Source of the DNA: Polaromonas sp. JS666
GTDB lineage: Bacteria; Pseudomonadota; Gammaproteobacteria; Burkholderiales; Burkholderiaceae_C
Direction of reading: 5' to 3'
NCBI RefSeq assembly: GCF_900103405.1
Contig: NZ_FNHX01000005.1
Location: forward strand, 312,845 to 376,844
DNA: 64,000 nucleotides
Position numbers and translations under genes: made by a program. The notes under the pieces are model-generated. The model did not search any database. It was not told where the DNA came from and saw nothing but the letters and a program-made list of their open reading frames with translations. This document shows positions 23,761-32,087 of the stretch, in pieces; position 1 is the first letter of the stretch; each line of letters begins with the position of its first letter.

Positions 23761-24135
23761 ATGAAACCTGTCCATATAAAAATACTGACGGTTTGCGTAC
23801 TCGCGTTCGCAGTGCCTGGCATCTACGCCAAAGGCCCATCCAAGATTCACTGCACTGTTCAGACCTCCTCAGAGGAGGCTGAACGCCAGTTGCTAAAAGT
23901 CAGGGAGCTTGCTGCAGACGCAATCGTTGCTGCCGCCTACTCGAGAGGATTTTGTGCGAGGTTGGCAAAAGACTACCAGGACAGAGGCCGCACTGCAGAG
24001 GCGGTGCTGCGGAACCACCAGCTTTTGGGGAAACCGGTGGACCCGGCAATGCTCCACAGTCTCTGCTCAACGCATGCGGATATTTATAACAACTTGCGTC
24101 ATCATCACTGCCTTCCGGGTCAAGTCGGGTATTAG
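23761..24135 (+). CDS. Secreted hypothetical protein near the prophage end
   Basis: A 124-residue protein with a cleavable signal peptide (residues 1-23, ending GIYA before KGPSK), so periplasmic or secreted. The mature part is helical with two or three cysteines. I choose the ATG at 23761, preceded by GCGGAAG; the frame stays open upstream but lacks a site. It follows a strong terminator and could be a lysogenic-conversion gene or host DNA. No family recognised. Confidence 0.55.
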   Translation: MKPVHIKILTVCVLAFAVPGIYAKGPSKIHCTVQTSSEEAERQLLKVRELAADAIVAAAYSRGFCARLAKDYQDRGRTAEAVLRNHQLLGKPVDPAMLHSLCSTHADIYNNLRHHHCLPGQVGY

Positions 24136-24227
24136 CCATTTCCGTTCGCTCGGCAGATGCCCGCGGCATCGGCCCTGAGCTGGGCCACGGACGCGGGCAC
24201 CAAGTTCAGCGCGGCAGGCATGTGCCC

Positions 24228-24253
24228 AAAAAAAAGCCCGGGACAAACCGGGC
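24228..24253 (-). terminator. Minus-strand terminator without a visible gene
   Basis: Reading on the minus strand, the stem GCCCGG-TTTGTC-CCGGGC is followed by eight T. No convincing minus-strand gene lies immediately upstream (to the right), which suggests that a gene was displaced, perhaps by prophage insertion. Confidence 0.7.
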
Positions 24254-24354
24254 GTGGAAGCTGGCAAGGCCAGCGAGGGAGGGAGCGGCTCATGACAAGC
24301 CGCGAATTGAATATAGCTGCTCATTTCCTGGGGCCTTGTAGGAGAATGCCCAAA

Positions 24355-24705
24355 ATGCATCCCCTGATGGTTTCCAATCCCGATTCCGTCGTGGCCGAGC
24401 TGATAGGCCGTATCGCGGCCATCGTGATGCGGACCTATGAGGTGGAGCAGTTGCTGCCGCGGGGCAGCGAACACCGGCTCTCGCTCGCGGGCCACGAACT
24501 GGTCAGCGCGATCTCGACGGATGCCGGGCGCATCGATTTTTCCTGCGAGCTGATGCTGGAGGCCCGGGAGCGCGGCAGCTCCTTTCTGGTCAAGGTGCAG
24601 GGCCAGGCCGCCTATGAAAGCCCGGTCTGGCGCATCAATGAAATCTACGAGGTGGTGGTGGATCCGCTGGACCGGGGGGCCACCGGGCATGGGGACTTGC
24701 AATAA
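24355..24705 (+). CDS. Hypothetical protein
   Basis: A 116-residue soluble protein. I choose the ATG at 24355, with AGGAG 9-10 bases upstream; the ATG at 24346 directly abuts this site and the frame is open further upstream. Helical start (VVAELIGRIAAIVMRTYEVE) then a beta-rich C-terminal half. I do not recognise the family. The following 200 bases up to 24911 contain no gene. Confidence 0.55.
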   Translation: MHPLMVSNPDSVVAELIGRIAAIVMRTYEVEQLLPRGSEHRLSLAGHELVSAISTDAGRIDFSCELMLEARERGSSFLVKVQGQAAYESPVWRINEIYEVVVDPLDRGATGHGDLQ

Positions 24706-24911
24706 GGACCCGGGGGCGGCGGCCGGCTTATGGCGCTGAATAAGTCCTAAGTACCAGCTTTTCCCGTGATGATGGCTCCGGTTAGGCCAAAGAAGGGTGT
24801 TTTCCTACAGAGCTTCCCCTGCCTTGGGGTCTAAAGTGGGCACTGAGCAATCTGGTGCCTCCCCGCCGCAGTGGGGGCGGACGCCATGGACATTCAAGGA
24901 GGACAACAAAG

Positions 24912-25130
24912 ATGCTCGCACTGCTCAAGGTGAAGCTTCAGCCATCGGGGGAATACATCCTCAAGGAAGCGGGTCAGGACATGACCTTCAATCAAACCAT
25001 AGGCCCCTTGGCGGATGCGGGCGAGTTCTACAGGCGTGTCGCCTCGCGCATCGCCGAGCTGGCCAGGGCTGGCATGCAGATCAAGTACATAGACCACGGC
25101 GAGTACGACTCGCATCCGGGCGCGCTCTGA
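24912..25130 (+). CDS. Small hypothetical protein
   Basis: A 72-residue product with a strong ribosome site (AAGGAGG, 9-10 bases before the ATG at 24912). A beta strand (ALLKVKLQPSGEYIL) is followed by a helix (AGEFYRRVASRIAELARAG). It faces the minus-strand Ner-like operon tail to tail. Family not recognised. Confidence 0.6.
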   Translation: MLALLKVKLQPSGEYILKEAGQDMTFNQTIGPLADAGEFYRRVASRIAELARAGMQIKYIDHGEYDSHPGAL

Positions 25131-25157
25131 GGCCCGGGGAGGGGCGCCCGCGCACCC

Positions 25158-25331
25158 TCAGGCCAGCTCGAAATGCAGCAGCCGGATGGGGTGAAGCTGC
25201 TCTTCGGCGAACTGGGTTTTGCCGATGGCGGCTTTTTCAAGGTCTTCCCGCTCCAGTTCAACCAGCACCAGTTCGTCTTCACGGGTTCGCAGGTAGATGC
25301 GCAGCTTGATGTCCTTGCTGGAAAGCAGCAT
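25158..25331 (-). CDS. 57-residue protein downstream of the Ner-like gene
   Basis: A short gene with AGGAAG five bases before its ATG, starting 17 bases after the Ner-like stop, hence the second gene of a minus-strand operon. The product is strongly charged with a beta-rich opening (SKDIKLRIYLRT) and an acidic helix (LVELEREDLEKAA). No family recognised. Its clear ribosome site and operon spacing make it likely real despite its size. Confidence 0.65.
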   Translation of the reverse strand: MLLSSKDIKLRIYLRTREDELVLVELEREDLEKAAIGKTQFAEEQLHPIRLLHFELA

Positions 25332-25347
25332 AGGGCTTCCTTTGATG

Positions 25348-25659
25348 TCAGGGCTTGCGGATGCGGCCGGGGCGGGTGCCGGCCGCTCCCGGCGCCGCCG
25401 CTTTGTCGCGGGAGCCGGGCATGGTTACCGCGATCTTGCGGGTTTGCCGGAAGGCCAGTGCCCTTGTCGCGGGGTCGCGGTAGCGGGATGGCCACAAGGC
25501 CTGGGGCGTGGTGTCCAGGGCCTTGGCCACCAGTTGTTCGGCCGCCAGCCAGGGGCTGGTGAGCACGCGCTGGATGTGGCTGTAGCCGTTGTCGTGGGCG
25601 ATCTTGCGAAGGCTGGTGCCGCGCTTGCGCAAGGCGGCAATGACATCGGCGGGGTGCAT
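25348..25659 (-). CDS. Ner/Nlp (SfsB)-type helix-turn-helix regulator
   Basis: A 103-residue protein. Residues 1-60 match the Ner/Nlp family of Mu-like phage and sugar-fermentation regulators: MHPADVIAALRKRGTSL opens the domain, a helix-turn-helix follows, and ALWPSRY closes it as in Ner. The C-terminus is basic. I choose the ATG at 25659 (AGGAAG just upstream) over upstream starts. Opposite and divergent to an S24 repressor, it forms the Mu-like ner/c layout in which Ner turns off repressor transcription. Confidence 0.75.
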   Translation of the reverse strand: MHPADVIAALRKRGTSLRKIAHDNGYSHIQRVLTSPWLAAEQLVAKALDTTPQALWPSRYRDPATRALAFRQTRKIAVTMPGSRDKAAAPGAAGTRPGRIRKP

Positions 25660-25701
25660 ATCTTCCTGTGAGGTTGTTGTTTTATTTATGCTCATATCCA
25701 C

Positions 25702-25730
25702 TATTTTGAGCTTGAAAGGTGTGAAGTCAA
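25702..25730 (-). promoter_or_regulatory. Promoter of the Ner-like operon
   Basis: On the minus strand, -35 TTGACT (25725-25730), a 17-base spacer, and -10 AAAATA (25702-25707), about 43 bases upstream of the ATG. Confidence 0.6.
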
Positions 25731-25813
25731 GCACGCCTGGGCCCATAGTTATGAGTATTGCTTATATTTTTATGCGTATCTGGTAAATCGAAGGGCTTGA
25801 GGTTTGCATGTCT

Positions 25814-25847
25814 GTGTTCATTGACACAAAATAGTGTTCATGAGCAC
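25814..25847. promoter_or_regulatory. Twin operator-like palindromes
   Basis: GTGTTCATTGACAC (25814-25827) and GTGTTCATGAGCAC (25834-25847), near-identical imperfect palindromes spaced 20 bases centre to centre (about two helix turns). The second overlaps the repressor start codon, as expected for an autoregulated repressor. Confidence 0.65.
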
Positions 25848-26721
25848 AAAAGACGCGGCGCCTTCCGACCAGGCGCCTACGGAAAAAGCGCCTGGCGCGC
25901 AGAACGCCAACCAGCCCTACCCCTTGGCCTCGGTGTCGCCGGTCAAGGCGGATGAGCCGGTGGCCTGGTACCGTTACCACGCCGCGGCGGCCGCCAGCAA
26001 GGAGGAGGTCAAAACCGTCAGGACCGAGGCGCGCAACGTTTTTATGCAGCAGTTCGGCCAGCGCTGCCGCGCCGCGCGCGGCGCCCGCGAGATCAACGAC
26101 GTGGCGGCCGCGGTGGGCGTTCACCGCAACACCATCTGGAACGTCGAGCGCGGCGACAGCCTGCCCGATGCCTTCGAGCTTGAAGTGCTGGCCCGCGAAT
26201 ACAACACCACGCCGACACAGCTGCTGGGTGGCCAGGCGCAGGACGCGGGCCGGTCCGCGGGTGTGCCCCACGGCGTGCGCGCGGTGCAGGCCGATGAGCT
26301 GATTTACGTCCCGCTGTTCGACCTGCGCGAGCAGGCGGAAGGGGCTGCCTTCACCGATGCCGACTCGGTGCTGGCCATGCGGCCTTTCGATGCGCAGTTC
26401 ATACGTTACGACTTGGGCATCGCGCATGACGACCTGGCGATGTTCGGCGTGGTGGGCGCATCCATGGAGCCGTGGCTGCATGCCAGGGATGCGGTGCTGG
26501 CGGACCTGCGTGACCGCGATGCGCTGACCGAGGGTGTGCACCTGATACGCCTGGACGGCGCGCTGCTGATGAAAAGGCTGCAGCGCCTGCCCGGGAAAAT
26601 CCTGCGGGTCAGCAGCTACAACCCGGCCTACGAGCCCTTCGACATCCAGGGCCACGAGTCGGCCGACCGCGACTTCGCGGTACTGGGCCGGGTGCGCTGG
26701 GCCGGCGTCACCTTCAACTGA
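25840..26721 (+). CDS. S24 (CI/LexA-like) repressor with N-terminal helix-turn-helix
   Basis: A 293-residue regulator. A disordered 50-residue start is followed by a helix-turn-helix at about 75-125 (INDVAAAVGVHRNTIWNVER) and an S24 peptidase-like domain whose Ser/Lys pair is at S208 (GASMEP) and K245 (LLMKRL). It should repress the divergent Ner-like operon and its own gene through the operators over its start. I use the ATG at 25840; a GTG at 25834 is possible. Could be phage immunity or a general host regulator; the divergent partner favours the first. Confidence 0.8.
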   Translation: MSTKDAAPSDQAPTEKAPGAQNANQPYPLASVSPVKADEPVAWYRYHAAAAASKEEVKTVRTEARNVFMQQFGQRCRAARGAREINDVAAAVGVHRNTIWNVERGDSLPDAFELEVLAREYNTTPTQLLGGQAQDAGRSAGVPHGVRAVQADELIYVPLFDLREQAEGAAFTDADSVLAMRPFDAQFIRYDLGIAHDDLAMFGVVGASMEPWLHARDAVLADLRDRDALTEGVHLIRLDGALLMKRLQRLPGKILRVSSYNPAYEPFDIQGHESADRDFAVLGRVRWAGVTFN

Positions 26722-27100
26722 AGGGTTGCGCCGCATCGCGCGGTGTTGCGGTTTTGCCGCGCTGCGCGCCGGCAAATATTTCCATCGCGGCCTTGCCGCG
26801 CCACAGCCTAGGGTTGTTCCTATGCCCCACCGGCAGGCAAGGCGGGACACTGTGGCGCCTCGCATCGCTATGCCGTGGTGCCGATGATTTTTGTCGCACA
26901 AACGTGCTACAGGTATATGGCTCGGCCCGGCTCATTTTGCTGCATGTTTTCGCGGCCTCCGTCCCCTGCTTTTTCCTCCGTATTACGGCTGAAACATGGC
27001 TGTTTAAATCAAAGGATATCGAGTACTATCGTTTTCGACTTGTTACACGTGTGAAACGTGTGGCCTCCCCTCAACTCTCACCGTATCGAAGGAAACCACC
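26722..27100 (+). promoter_or_regulatory. Intergenic region with candidate T6SS operon promoter
   Basis: A 379-base gap with no credible gene. It contains a candidate sigma-70 promoter, TTGTCG (26891-26896), 17-base spacer, TATATG (26914-26919), and nearer tssB a repeated ACGTGT pattern (ACACGTGTGAAACGTGTG, near 27044-27061) that could bind a regulator. I found no convincing sigma-54 site. Confidence 0.45.
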
Positions 27101-27595
27101 ATGGCAACCGATGGGTCAGTAGCACCAAAAGAGCGTGTCAACATTGTTTATCGTCCCGCCACGGGGGACGCCAAGGCCGAGGTTGAGCTGCCGCTCAAGC
27201 TGCTGGTCATGGGCGACTACACCCTGCGTGAAGACGAGACGCCGCTGGAGGAAATGAAGCCGATCAACATCGACAAGGACAACTTCAACGAAGTCCTGAA
27301 GGCGCAGAAACTTTCGCTGAGCATGTCGGTGCCCAACAAGCTGGACCCCAAGGCCGACAAGGACGCGGTGCTGGCCATGAACGTCGACTTCAGCTCGATC
27401 AACGACTTCTCGCCCGACGCCATCGTCGACAAGGTGCCCGAGCTCAAGCAGATGATCGAGTTGCGCGATGCCCTGAAGGCGCTCAAGGGGCCGCTGGGCA
27501 ACATTCCGGACTTCCGCAAGAAGGTCCAGGAACTGGTGCAGGACGAAGGCGTGCGCGCGCGGCTGATGTCCGAACTCGGCGTCAAAGACCAATAA
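27101..27595 (+). CDS. tssB: T6SS contractile sheath small subunit
   Basis: A 164-residue VipA/IglA-family protein. It pairs with TssC to build the cytoplasmic sheath whose contraction drives the Hcp tube. Typical features: KERVNIVYRP at residues 10-19, the ELPLKLLVMGDYTLRED strand, and a C-terminal helix LGNIPDFRKKVQELV that is part of the sheath interface. AAGGA lies upstream. First gene of the plus-strand operon, 24 bases before tssC. Confidence 0.97.
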   Translation: MATDGSVAPKERVNIVYRPATGDAKAEVELPLKLLVMGDYTLREDETPLEEMKPINIDKDNFNEVLKAQKLSLSMSVPNKLDPKADKDAVLAMNVDFSSINDFSPDAIVDKVPELKQMIELRDALKALKGPLGNIPDFRKKVQELVQDEGVRARLMSELGVKDQ

Positions 27596-27619
27596 AAGAA
27601 CCGCACCGAAGGAACCATC

Positions 27620-29107
27620 ATGGCTGAAACCAACAAGCAAACAGAAGCGGCGCCAGGCGCGGCGGAAGACGCGGGCGGCTCGCTGCTCGACCAGCTGGTC
27701 AACTCCGCGCGCATCAAGCAAGGCGACGACGCCTATTCCATCACCCGCCACGGCATCCAGGCCTTTGTCTCGCAGCTGCTGGAGCCCCAGCGCTCGGTCG
27801 AGCGCGTCACGCAGGCCACGGTCGACGACATGATCGCCGACCTGGACAAAAAGCTCTGCGCGCAGGTCGACTCCATCCTGCACCACCCCGACTACCAGAA
27901 GCTGGAATCGGCCTGGCGCTCGCTGAAATTCCTGGTCGACCGCACCAACTTCCGCGAAAACGTCAAGATCCAGATGCTCAGCGTGAGCAAGAGCAAGCTG
28001 CTCGACGACTTCCAGGACGCGGCCGACATCACCAAGTCCGGCCTCTACAAAAACCTCTACACGGCCGAATACGGCCAGTTCGGCGGCCAGCCCTTCGGCG
28101 CCATGATCGGCAACTACGAGTTCGGCCCGGGCGGGCAGGACATCAAGCTGCTGCAGTACATGGCCAGCGTCGCGGCCATGGGCCACGCGCCCTTCATCGC
28201 CGCCACCGCGCCCGAGTTCTTCGGCGTCGAGTCCTATGAACAGCTGCCCAACCTCAAGGACCTGGCCTCGGTCTTCGAGGGCCCGCAGTTCGTCAAGTGG
28301 AACGCCTTCCGCGAGACCGAGGATGCGCGCTACGTGGGCCTGACGCTGCCGCACTTCCTGCTGCGCGTGCCCTACAGCGCCGACACCGTGCCGACCAAGA
28401 AGTTCAACTACAAGGAAGACGTCTCCGGCGGCAACAACAGCTTCCTGTGGGGCAACGCGGCCTTCGCCTTTGCCTCGCGCCTGACCGGCAGCTTCGCCGA
28501 CTACCGCTGGTGCGCCAACGTCATCGGCCCGCAGGGCGGCGGCGCGGTGGAAGACCTGCCGGTCTACACCTACGAGTCCATGGGCGAGCTGCAAAACAAG
28601 ATCCCCGCCGAGGTGCTGATCTCCGAGCGCCGCGAGTTCGAGCTCGCGGAGCAGGGCTTCATCGCGCTGACCATGCGCAAGAACAGCGACAACGCGGCCT
28701 TCTTTTCGGCCAACTCGGCGCAAAAGCCCAAGTTCTTCGGCAACAGCAAGGAAGGCAAGGAAGCCGAGCTCAACTACAAGCTCAGCACCCAGCTGCCCTA
28801 TATGTTCGTGGTGAGCCGCCTGGCCCACTACATCAAGGTGATCCAGCGCGAGAACATCGGCACCTGGAAAGAGCGTGCCGACCTCGAAAGCGAGTTGAAC
28901 ATGTGGATACGCCAGTACGTGGCCGACATGGACAACCCGGGCGAGGGCGTGCGCAGCCGCAGGCCCCTGCGCCAGGCGGAGATCACCGTGGCTGACGTCG
29001 AAGGCGATCCAGGCTGGTACCGCGTCGACCTCAAGGTCCGCCCGCACTTCAAGTACATGGGCGCGTCCTTCAGCCTGTCACTCGTTGGGAAGCTCGAGAA
29101 AAAGTGA
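27620..29107 (+). CDS. tssC: T6SS contractile sheath large subunit
   Basis: A 495-residue VipB/IglB-family protein. Conserved segments include DQLVNSARIKQGDDAY near 30, YQKLESAWRSLKFLVDRT near 90, and the C-terminal core ending with GWYRVDLKVRPHFKYMGASF. Length and position immediately after tssB are typical. The sheath is disassembled after firing by the TssH ATPase encoded downstream. Confidence 0.97.
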   Translation: MAETNKQTEAAPGAAEDAGGSLLDQLVNSARIKQGDDAYSITRHGIQAFVSQLLEPQRSVERVTQATVDDMIADLDKKLCAQVDSILHHPDYQKLESAWRSLKFLVDRTNFRENVKIQMLSVSKSKLLDDFQDAADITKSGLYKNLYTAEYGQFGGQPFGAMIGNYEFGPGGQDIKLLQYMASVAAMGHAPFIAATAPEFFGVESYEQLPNLKDLASVFEGPQFVKWNAFRETEDARYVGLTLPHFLLRVPYSADTVPTKKFNYKEDVSGGNNSFLWGNAAFAFASRLTGSFADYRWCANVIGPQGGGAVEDLPVYTYESMGELQNKIPAEVLISERREFELAEQGFIALTMRKNSDNAAFFSANSAQKPKFFGNSKEGKEAELNYKLSTQLPYMFVVSRLAHYIKVIQRENIGTWKERADLESELNMWIRQYVADMDNPGEGVRSRRPLRQAEITVADVEGDPGWYRVDLKVRPHFKYMGASFSLSLVGKLEKK

Positions 29108-29116
29108 CGGCCGGCG

Positions 29117-29141
29117 GGCGGTTTCCCGCGGGGAAATCGCC
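29117..29141 (+). terminator. GC-rich hairpin between tssC and hcp
   Basis: An 11-bp stem (one G-U pair) with a 3-base loop, not followed by a T run. More likely an mRNA-processing or stabilising structure between sheath and tube messages than a full terminator. Confidence 0.45.
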
Positions 29142-29366
29142 TGTATGTCGGTTGTAACTTTGCCGCCTGGCTTCTGACATGGACCCGAAACAGGGGCCTT
29201 CCAGAATACAGGTCATGCACAGAGCAGATGTTTAAGAGATGTGCAGATCACCCGGGTGGCCAAGGGGCGGGGTGGTAAAGAGGTTCAAGCCCCGCTGAGT
29301 GTTGCGGGGGCCTTGAGCGGATCTGAAACAGTTTTACGACAGTACCAACTTAAAGGAAAAATCATC

Positions 29367-29852
29367 ATGCCAATGCCATGCTACCTCATCCTCGAAGGCG
29401 AAAAACAAGGGAAGATCGAAGGCTCCGTCAAGGTCAAGGGCCACGAAGGCAAGATCCTCGTGCAAGCCGTGGACCACGTCATCGAGATCCCCAAGAGCCC
29501 GCAGACCGGCCTGCCCACCGGCAAGCGCGTGCACCAGCCCATGACGGTCACCAAGGAAATCGACAAGGCTTCGCCCAAGCTGTTCCAGGCCCTGACCTCG
29601 GGCGAGCAGCTCAAGAGCGTGAGCCTGGAGTTCTACCGCATCTCCCCCAAGGGCACGGAAGAAAAGTACTACACGGTCAAGCTGTCCTCGGCCATCCTGA
29701 CCAACGCCCGGTCCTGGACGCCCAACTGCCTGAACCCCGACAACAAGCAGATGGGCCACATGGAAGACATCTCGTTCACTTACGAGAAGATCACCTGGAC
29801 TTTCGAGCCGGACGGCATCGAGGCAGAAGATTCCTGGCTCGCTCCGAAGTAA
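29367..29852 (+). CDS. hcp: T6SS tube protein Hcp
   Basis: A 161-residue Hcp (TssD) protein that stacks as hexamers to form the inner tube and carries small effectors. Typical strands are present: MPCYLILEGEKQGKIEGS at the start, a KEIDKASPKLFQAL helix, and EDISFTYEKITWTFEPDG near the end. I choose the ATG at 29367 (AAAGGA upstream). A 259-base gap precedes it with a hairpin at 29117-29141 and a weak promoter-like TTGAGC-16-TACGAC near 29316-29343, so hcp may also be transcribed independently. Confidence 0.96.
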   Translation: MPMPCYLILEGEKQGKIEGSVKVKGHEGKILVQAVDHVIEIPKSPQTGLPTGKRVHQPMTVTKEIDKASPKLFQALTSGEQLKSVSLEFYRISPKGTEEKYYTVKLSSAILTNARSWTPNCLNPDNKQMGHMEDISFTYEKITWTFEPDGIEAEDSWLAPK

Positions 29853-29900
29853 TGACGGGCAAGCGGCACGCCGGCCCGGCTGAGTAGAGAGACCACAACG

Positions 29901-30314
29901 GTGAAGGAGCGGCGACTGCTGGAAAGAATAGCGGCCTGGGAAGATGGTGGACAACGCACCAACCAGACGCAGGTCGATATTCTTGTCCGGTCGGTCACCA
30001 ACCACCTTCTTCGCCTGCTCAATACCCGGCAAGGCAGCGTGCAGCTCGATCCCCTCTTCGGCGTGCCCGACTTCACCAATATCGCCGGCGGGCTCACCGC
30101 GGGCTCCACCGGCGATATTGAAGAAGAGATCCGCCGCATGGTGCTGAAGTATGAACCCCGCATCAAGTCGCCCCGCGTGGTGATGAGCCGGGAGTCTACC
30201 GACGTGCTGTCCATCCGGTTCGCGCTGGAAGGCCGGCTTGAAGTGGATGACCGCGAGATTCCGCTTCAGCTCTCCACCACGGTTGGCGCAAACGGCAAGG
30301 TCAACATCAACTGA
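29901..30314 (+). CDS. tssE: T6SS baseplate protein TssE
   Basis: A 137-residue gp25-like baseplate wedge protein, starting at a GTG. Conserved features: ILVRSVTNHLLRLLNTRQGS near 30-50, then LFGVPD and the EPRIKSPRVV segment with its glutamate and arginine, both diagnostic of the GpW/gp25 family. It couples the baseplate to the sheath. Located in the usual order hcp-tssE-tssF. Confidence 0.95.
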   Translation: MKERRLLERIAAWEDGGQRTNQTQVDILVRSVTNHLLRLLNTRQGSVQLDPLFGVPDFTNIAGGLTAGSTGDIEEEIRRMVLKYEPRIKSPRVVMSRESTDVLSIRFALEGRLEVDDREIPLQLSTTVGANGKVNIN

Positions 30315-30359
30315 TTTCAACGGCCCTTTAACAGTCCCCCGAGCGAGTGAAAGAACCCC

Positions 30360-32087
30360 ATGTTCAATCGGTACTATGAAGATGAATTGAACAAGCTCAA
30401 GGGACTGGCCGTCGAGTTCTCGCAGGCCAACCCCGCGCTGGCGCCCATGCTGGCCGGTTCCTCGGCCGACCCCGACGTGGAGCGCCTGCTCGAAGGCGTG
30501 GCTTTCCTCACGGGCCTGACGCGCCAGAAGCTGGACGACGAATTCCCCGAGTTTGTGCAGGAACTGGCCAACCTGCTGTTCCCCCACTACCTGCGCCCGA
30601 TTCCCGCCAGCACCCTGGTGAGCTTCGAGCCCAAGGGCATGCTGGCCGAAAGCGTGCGCGTCGCCGCCGGCACCAAGATCGATTCCGTGCCGGTGGACGG
30701 CACGCCCTGCCGCTTTCGCACCTGCACCGAGCTGCAGGTCCATCCGGTCGCGCTCGAAAGCGCGCACCTGGCCAGCGGTGCCGGCCAGGCGCCGCGGCTG
30801 GTCCTGAAGTTCGCGCTGCAGGGCGGGTTGGACGTGGCGCAATGGACCACGCCCTCGCTGCGCCTTTTCCTGGGCGGCGGCTACACCGAGGCCTCCAAGC
30901 TGCTGCTGCTGCTGGCCAAGCACGTCAAGGCGGTGAGCCTGACGCGCGGTGACGGCACGGTGGCCGAACTCGGCCCCAAGGCCCTGCGCCAGGCCGGCTT
31001 TGACAGCGAGCTGCTGCCTTACCCCAGCCATGCCTTCCAGGGTTACCGCAGCCTGCAGGAATTTTTTGTCCTGCCCGAGAAATTCCTTTTTGTGGACATC
31101 GCCGGCCTGGACAAGGCGCTGGCCGGCGGCAGCGGCCCCCTGTTCGAGGTTTCCGTGCTGCTGGACCAGATCCCCGACTGGATGCCGGAGATACGCGGCG
31201 ACAGCTTCATGCTCAACATCGTGCCCGTGGTCAACCTGTTCGAGCACGCGGCCGACCCGGTCAACCACGAGCACCGCGCCAGCGAATACCGCCTCATGCC
31301 CGAGGCCGCCAACCGCCAGCACTACCAGATTTATTCGGTGGACCAGGTCGTCGGCTACCAGCAAGGGGCTTCGCGCGAGCGCAGCTACGTGCCCTTCGGC
31401 ATGCTGCGCCACGACGGCAGCAACACCCTGAGTTACCGCACCACGCTGCGCCAGGCCACGGTGGGGCGGGGCAGCGAGGTTTTCCTGTCGGTGGCCTACC
31501 CGCCCGGCGACCTGCCCCTGCCCGAGACCCTGTCGGTGCGCATCACCTGCACCAACCGCCAGCTGCCGGAAAGCCTCAAGCTCGGCGATCTGAGCCGGCC
31601 CACCAGCAGCTCGCCCGACCGCATGAGTTTTCGCAACATCAGGCCCATGACCGCGCCACTGAACCCGCCCTCGGGCGAGGCCCTGCTCTGGCGCCTGATT
31701 TCGCACGTCTCGCTGAACTTCCTGTCCATCGCCAGCGCCGAGAACCTGCGCGAGCTGCTGAACCTCTATGTGTTTTCCGAACGCCAGGAGCAGGGCCCGG
31801 AAACCGCCAACCGCCGGCGCATCGACGGCATCCAGGAAGTCACCGCCACGCCCGAGACGCGGCTGGTCGGGCGCGGCAGCCTGCTGCGCGGCCAGCAGAT
31901 ACGCATCAAGTGCCGGCTCGATTTTTTCGCCGGCATCGGCGACATGTATTTGTTCGGTTGCGTCCTGGACCGTTTCATCGGGGACTACGCCGGCATCAAT
32001 TCCTACACCCGCGTCGAGCTTGAAGACGCTTTCACAGGAGCAGTCTTCAAATGGCCGCCGAGATTGGGTCAACAGCCGCTGCTGTAG
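30360..32087 (+). CDS. tssF: T6SS baseplate protein TssF
   Basis: A 575-residue baseplate wedge protein. The first 90 residues are characteristic (YYEDELNKLKGLAVEFSQ, then DPDVERLLEGVAFLTGLTR and LANLLFPHYLRPIPA). It works with TssG and TssE around the TssK trimers. It overlaps the start of tssG by 37 bases, a translational coupling common for this pair. Confidence 0.95.
   Translation: MFNRYYEDELNKLKGLAVEFSQANPALAPMLAGSSADPDVERLLEGVAFLTGLTRQKLDDEFPEFVQELANLLFPHYLRPIPASTLVSFEPKGMLAESVRVAAGTKIDSVPVDGTPCRFRTCTELQVHPVALESAHLASGAGQAPRLVLKFALQGGLDVAQWTTPSLRLFLGGGYTEASKLLLLLAKHVKAVSLTRGDGTVAELGPKALRQAGFDSELLPYPSHAFQGYRSLQEFFVLPEKFLFVDIAGLDKALAGGSGPLFEVSVLLDQIPDWMPEIRGDSFMLNIVPVVNLFEHAADPVNHEHRASEYRLMPEAANRQHYQIYSVDQVVGYQQGASRERSYVPFGMLRHDGSNTLSYRTTLRQATVGRGSEVFLSVAYPPGDLPLPETLSVRITCTNRQLPESLKLGDLSRPTSSSPDRMSFRNIRPMTAPLNPPSGEALLWRLISHVSLNFLSIASAENLRELLNLYVFSERQEQGPETANRRRIDGIQEVTATPETRLVGRGSLLRGQQIRIKCRLDFFAGIGDMYLFGCVLDRFIGDYAGINSYTRVELEDAFTGAVFKWPPRLGQQPLL

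Noticed and set aside
1..24135. Integrase and full prophage boundaries
   Set aside because: No integrase or transposase is encoded in the window; the left end is outside, so attachment repeats cannot be compared.
24067..24702. Minus-strand frame ending near the orphan terminator
   Set aside because: Low-complexity translation, no ribosome site, and opposite to a more natural plus-strand gene at 24355-24705. It also reads through the terminator.
24836..24862. Short inverted repeat GGCAC...GTGCC
   Set aside because: A 5-bp stem with a 10-base loop and no T run; too weak to call a terminator or operator.
27116..29047. Very long open frame antisense to tssB/tssC
   Set aside because: GC-rich coding DNA leaves long open frames on the other strand. 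The product is low-complexity (Ala, Val, Gly, Arg, His) and both sense genes are certain. The same applies to long antisense frames at 29334-32072, 33122-36031, 35721-38213, 41948-43204 and 48038-51826.
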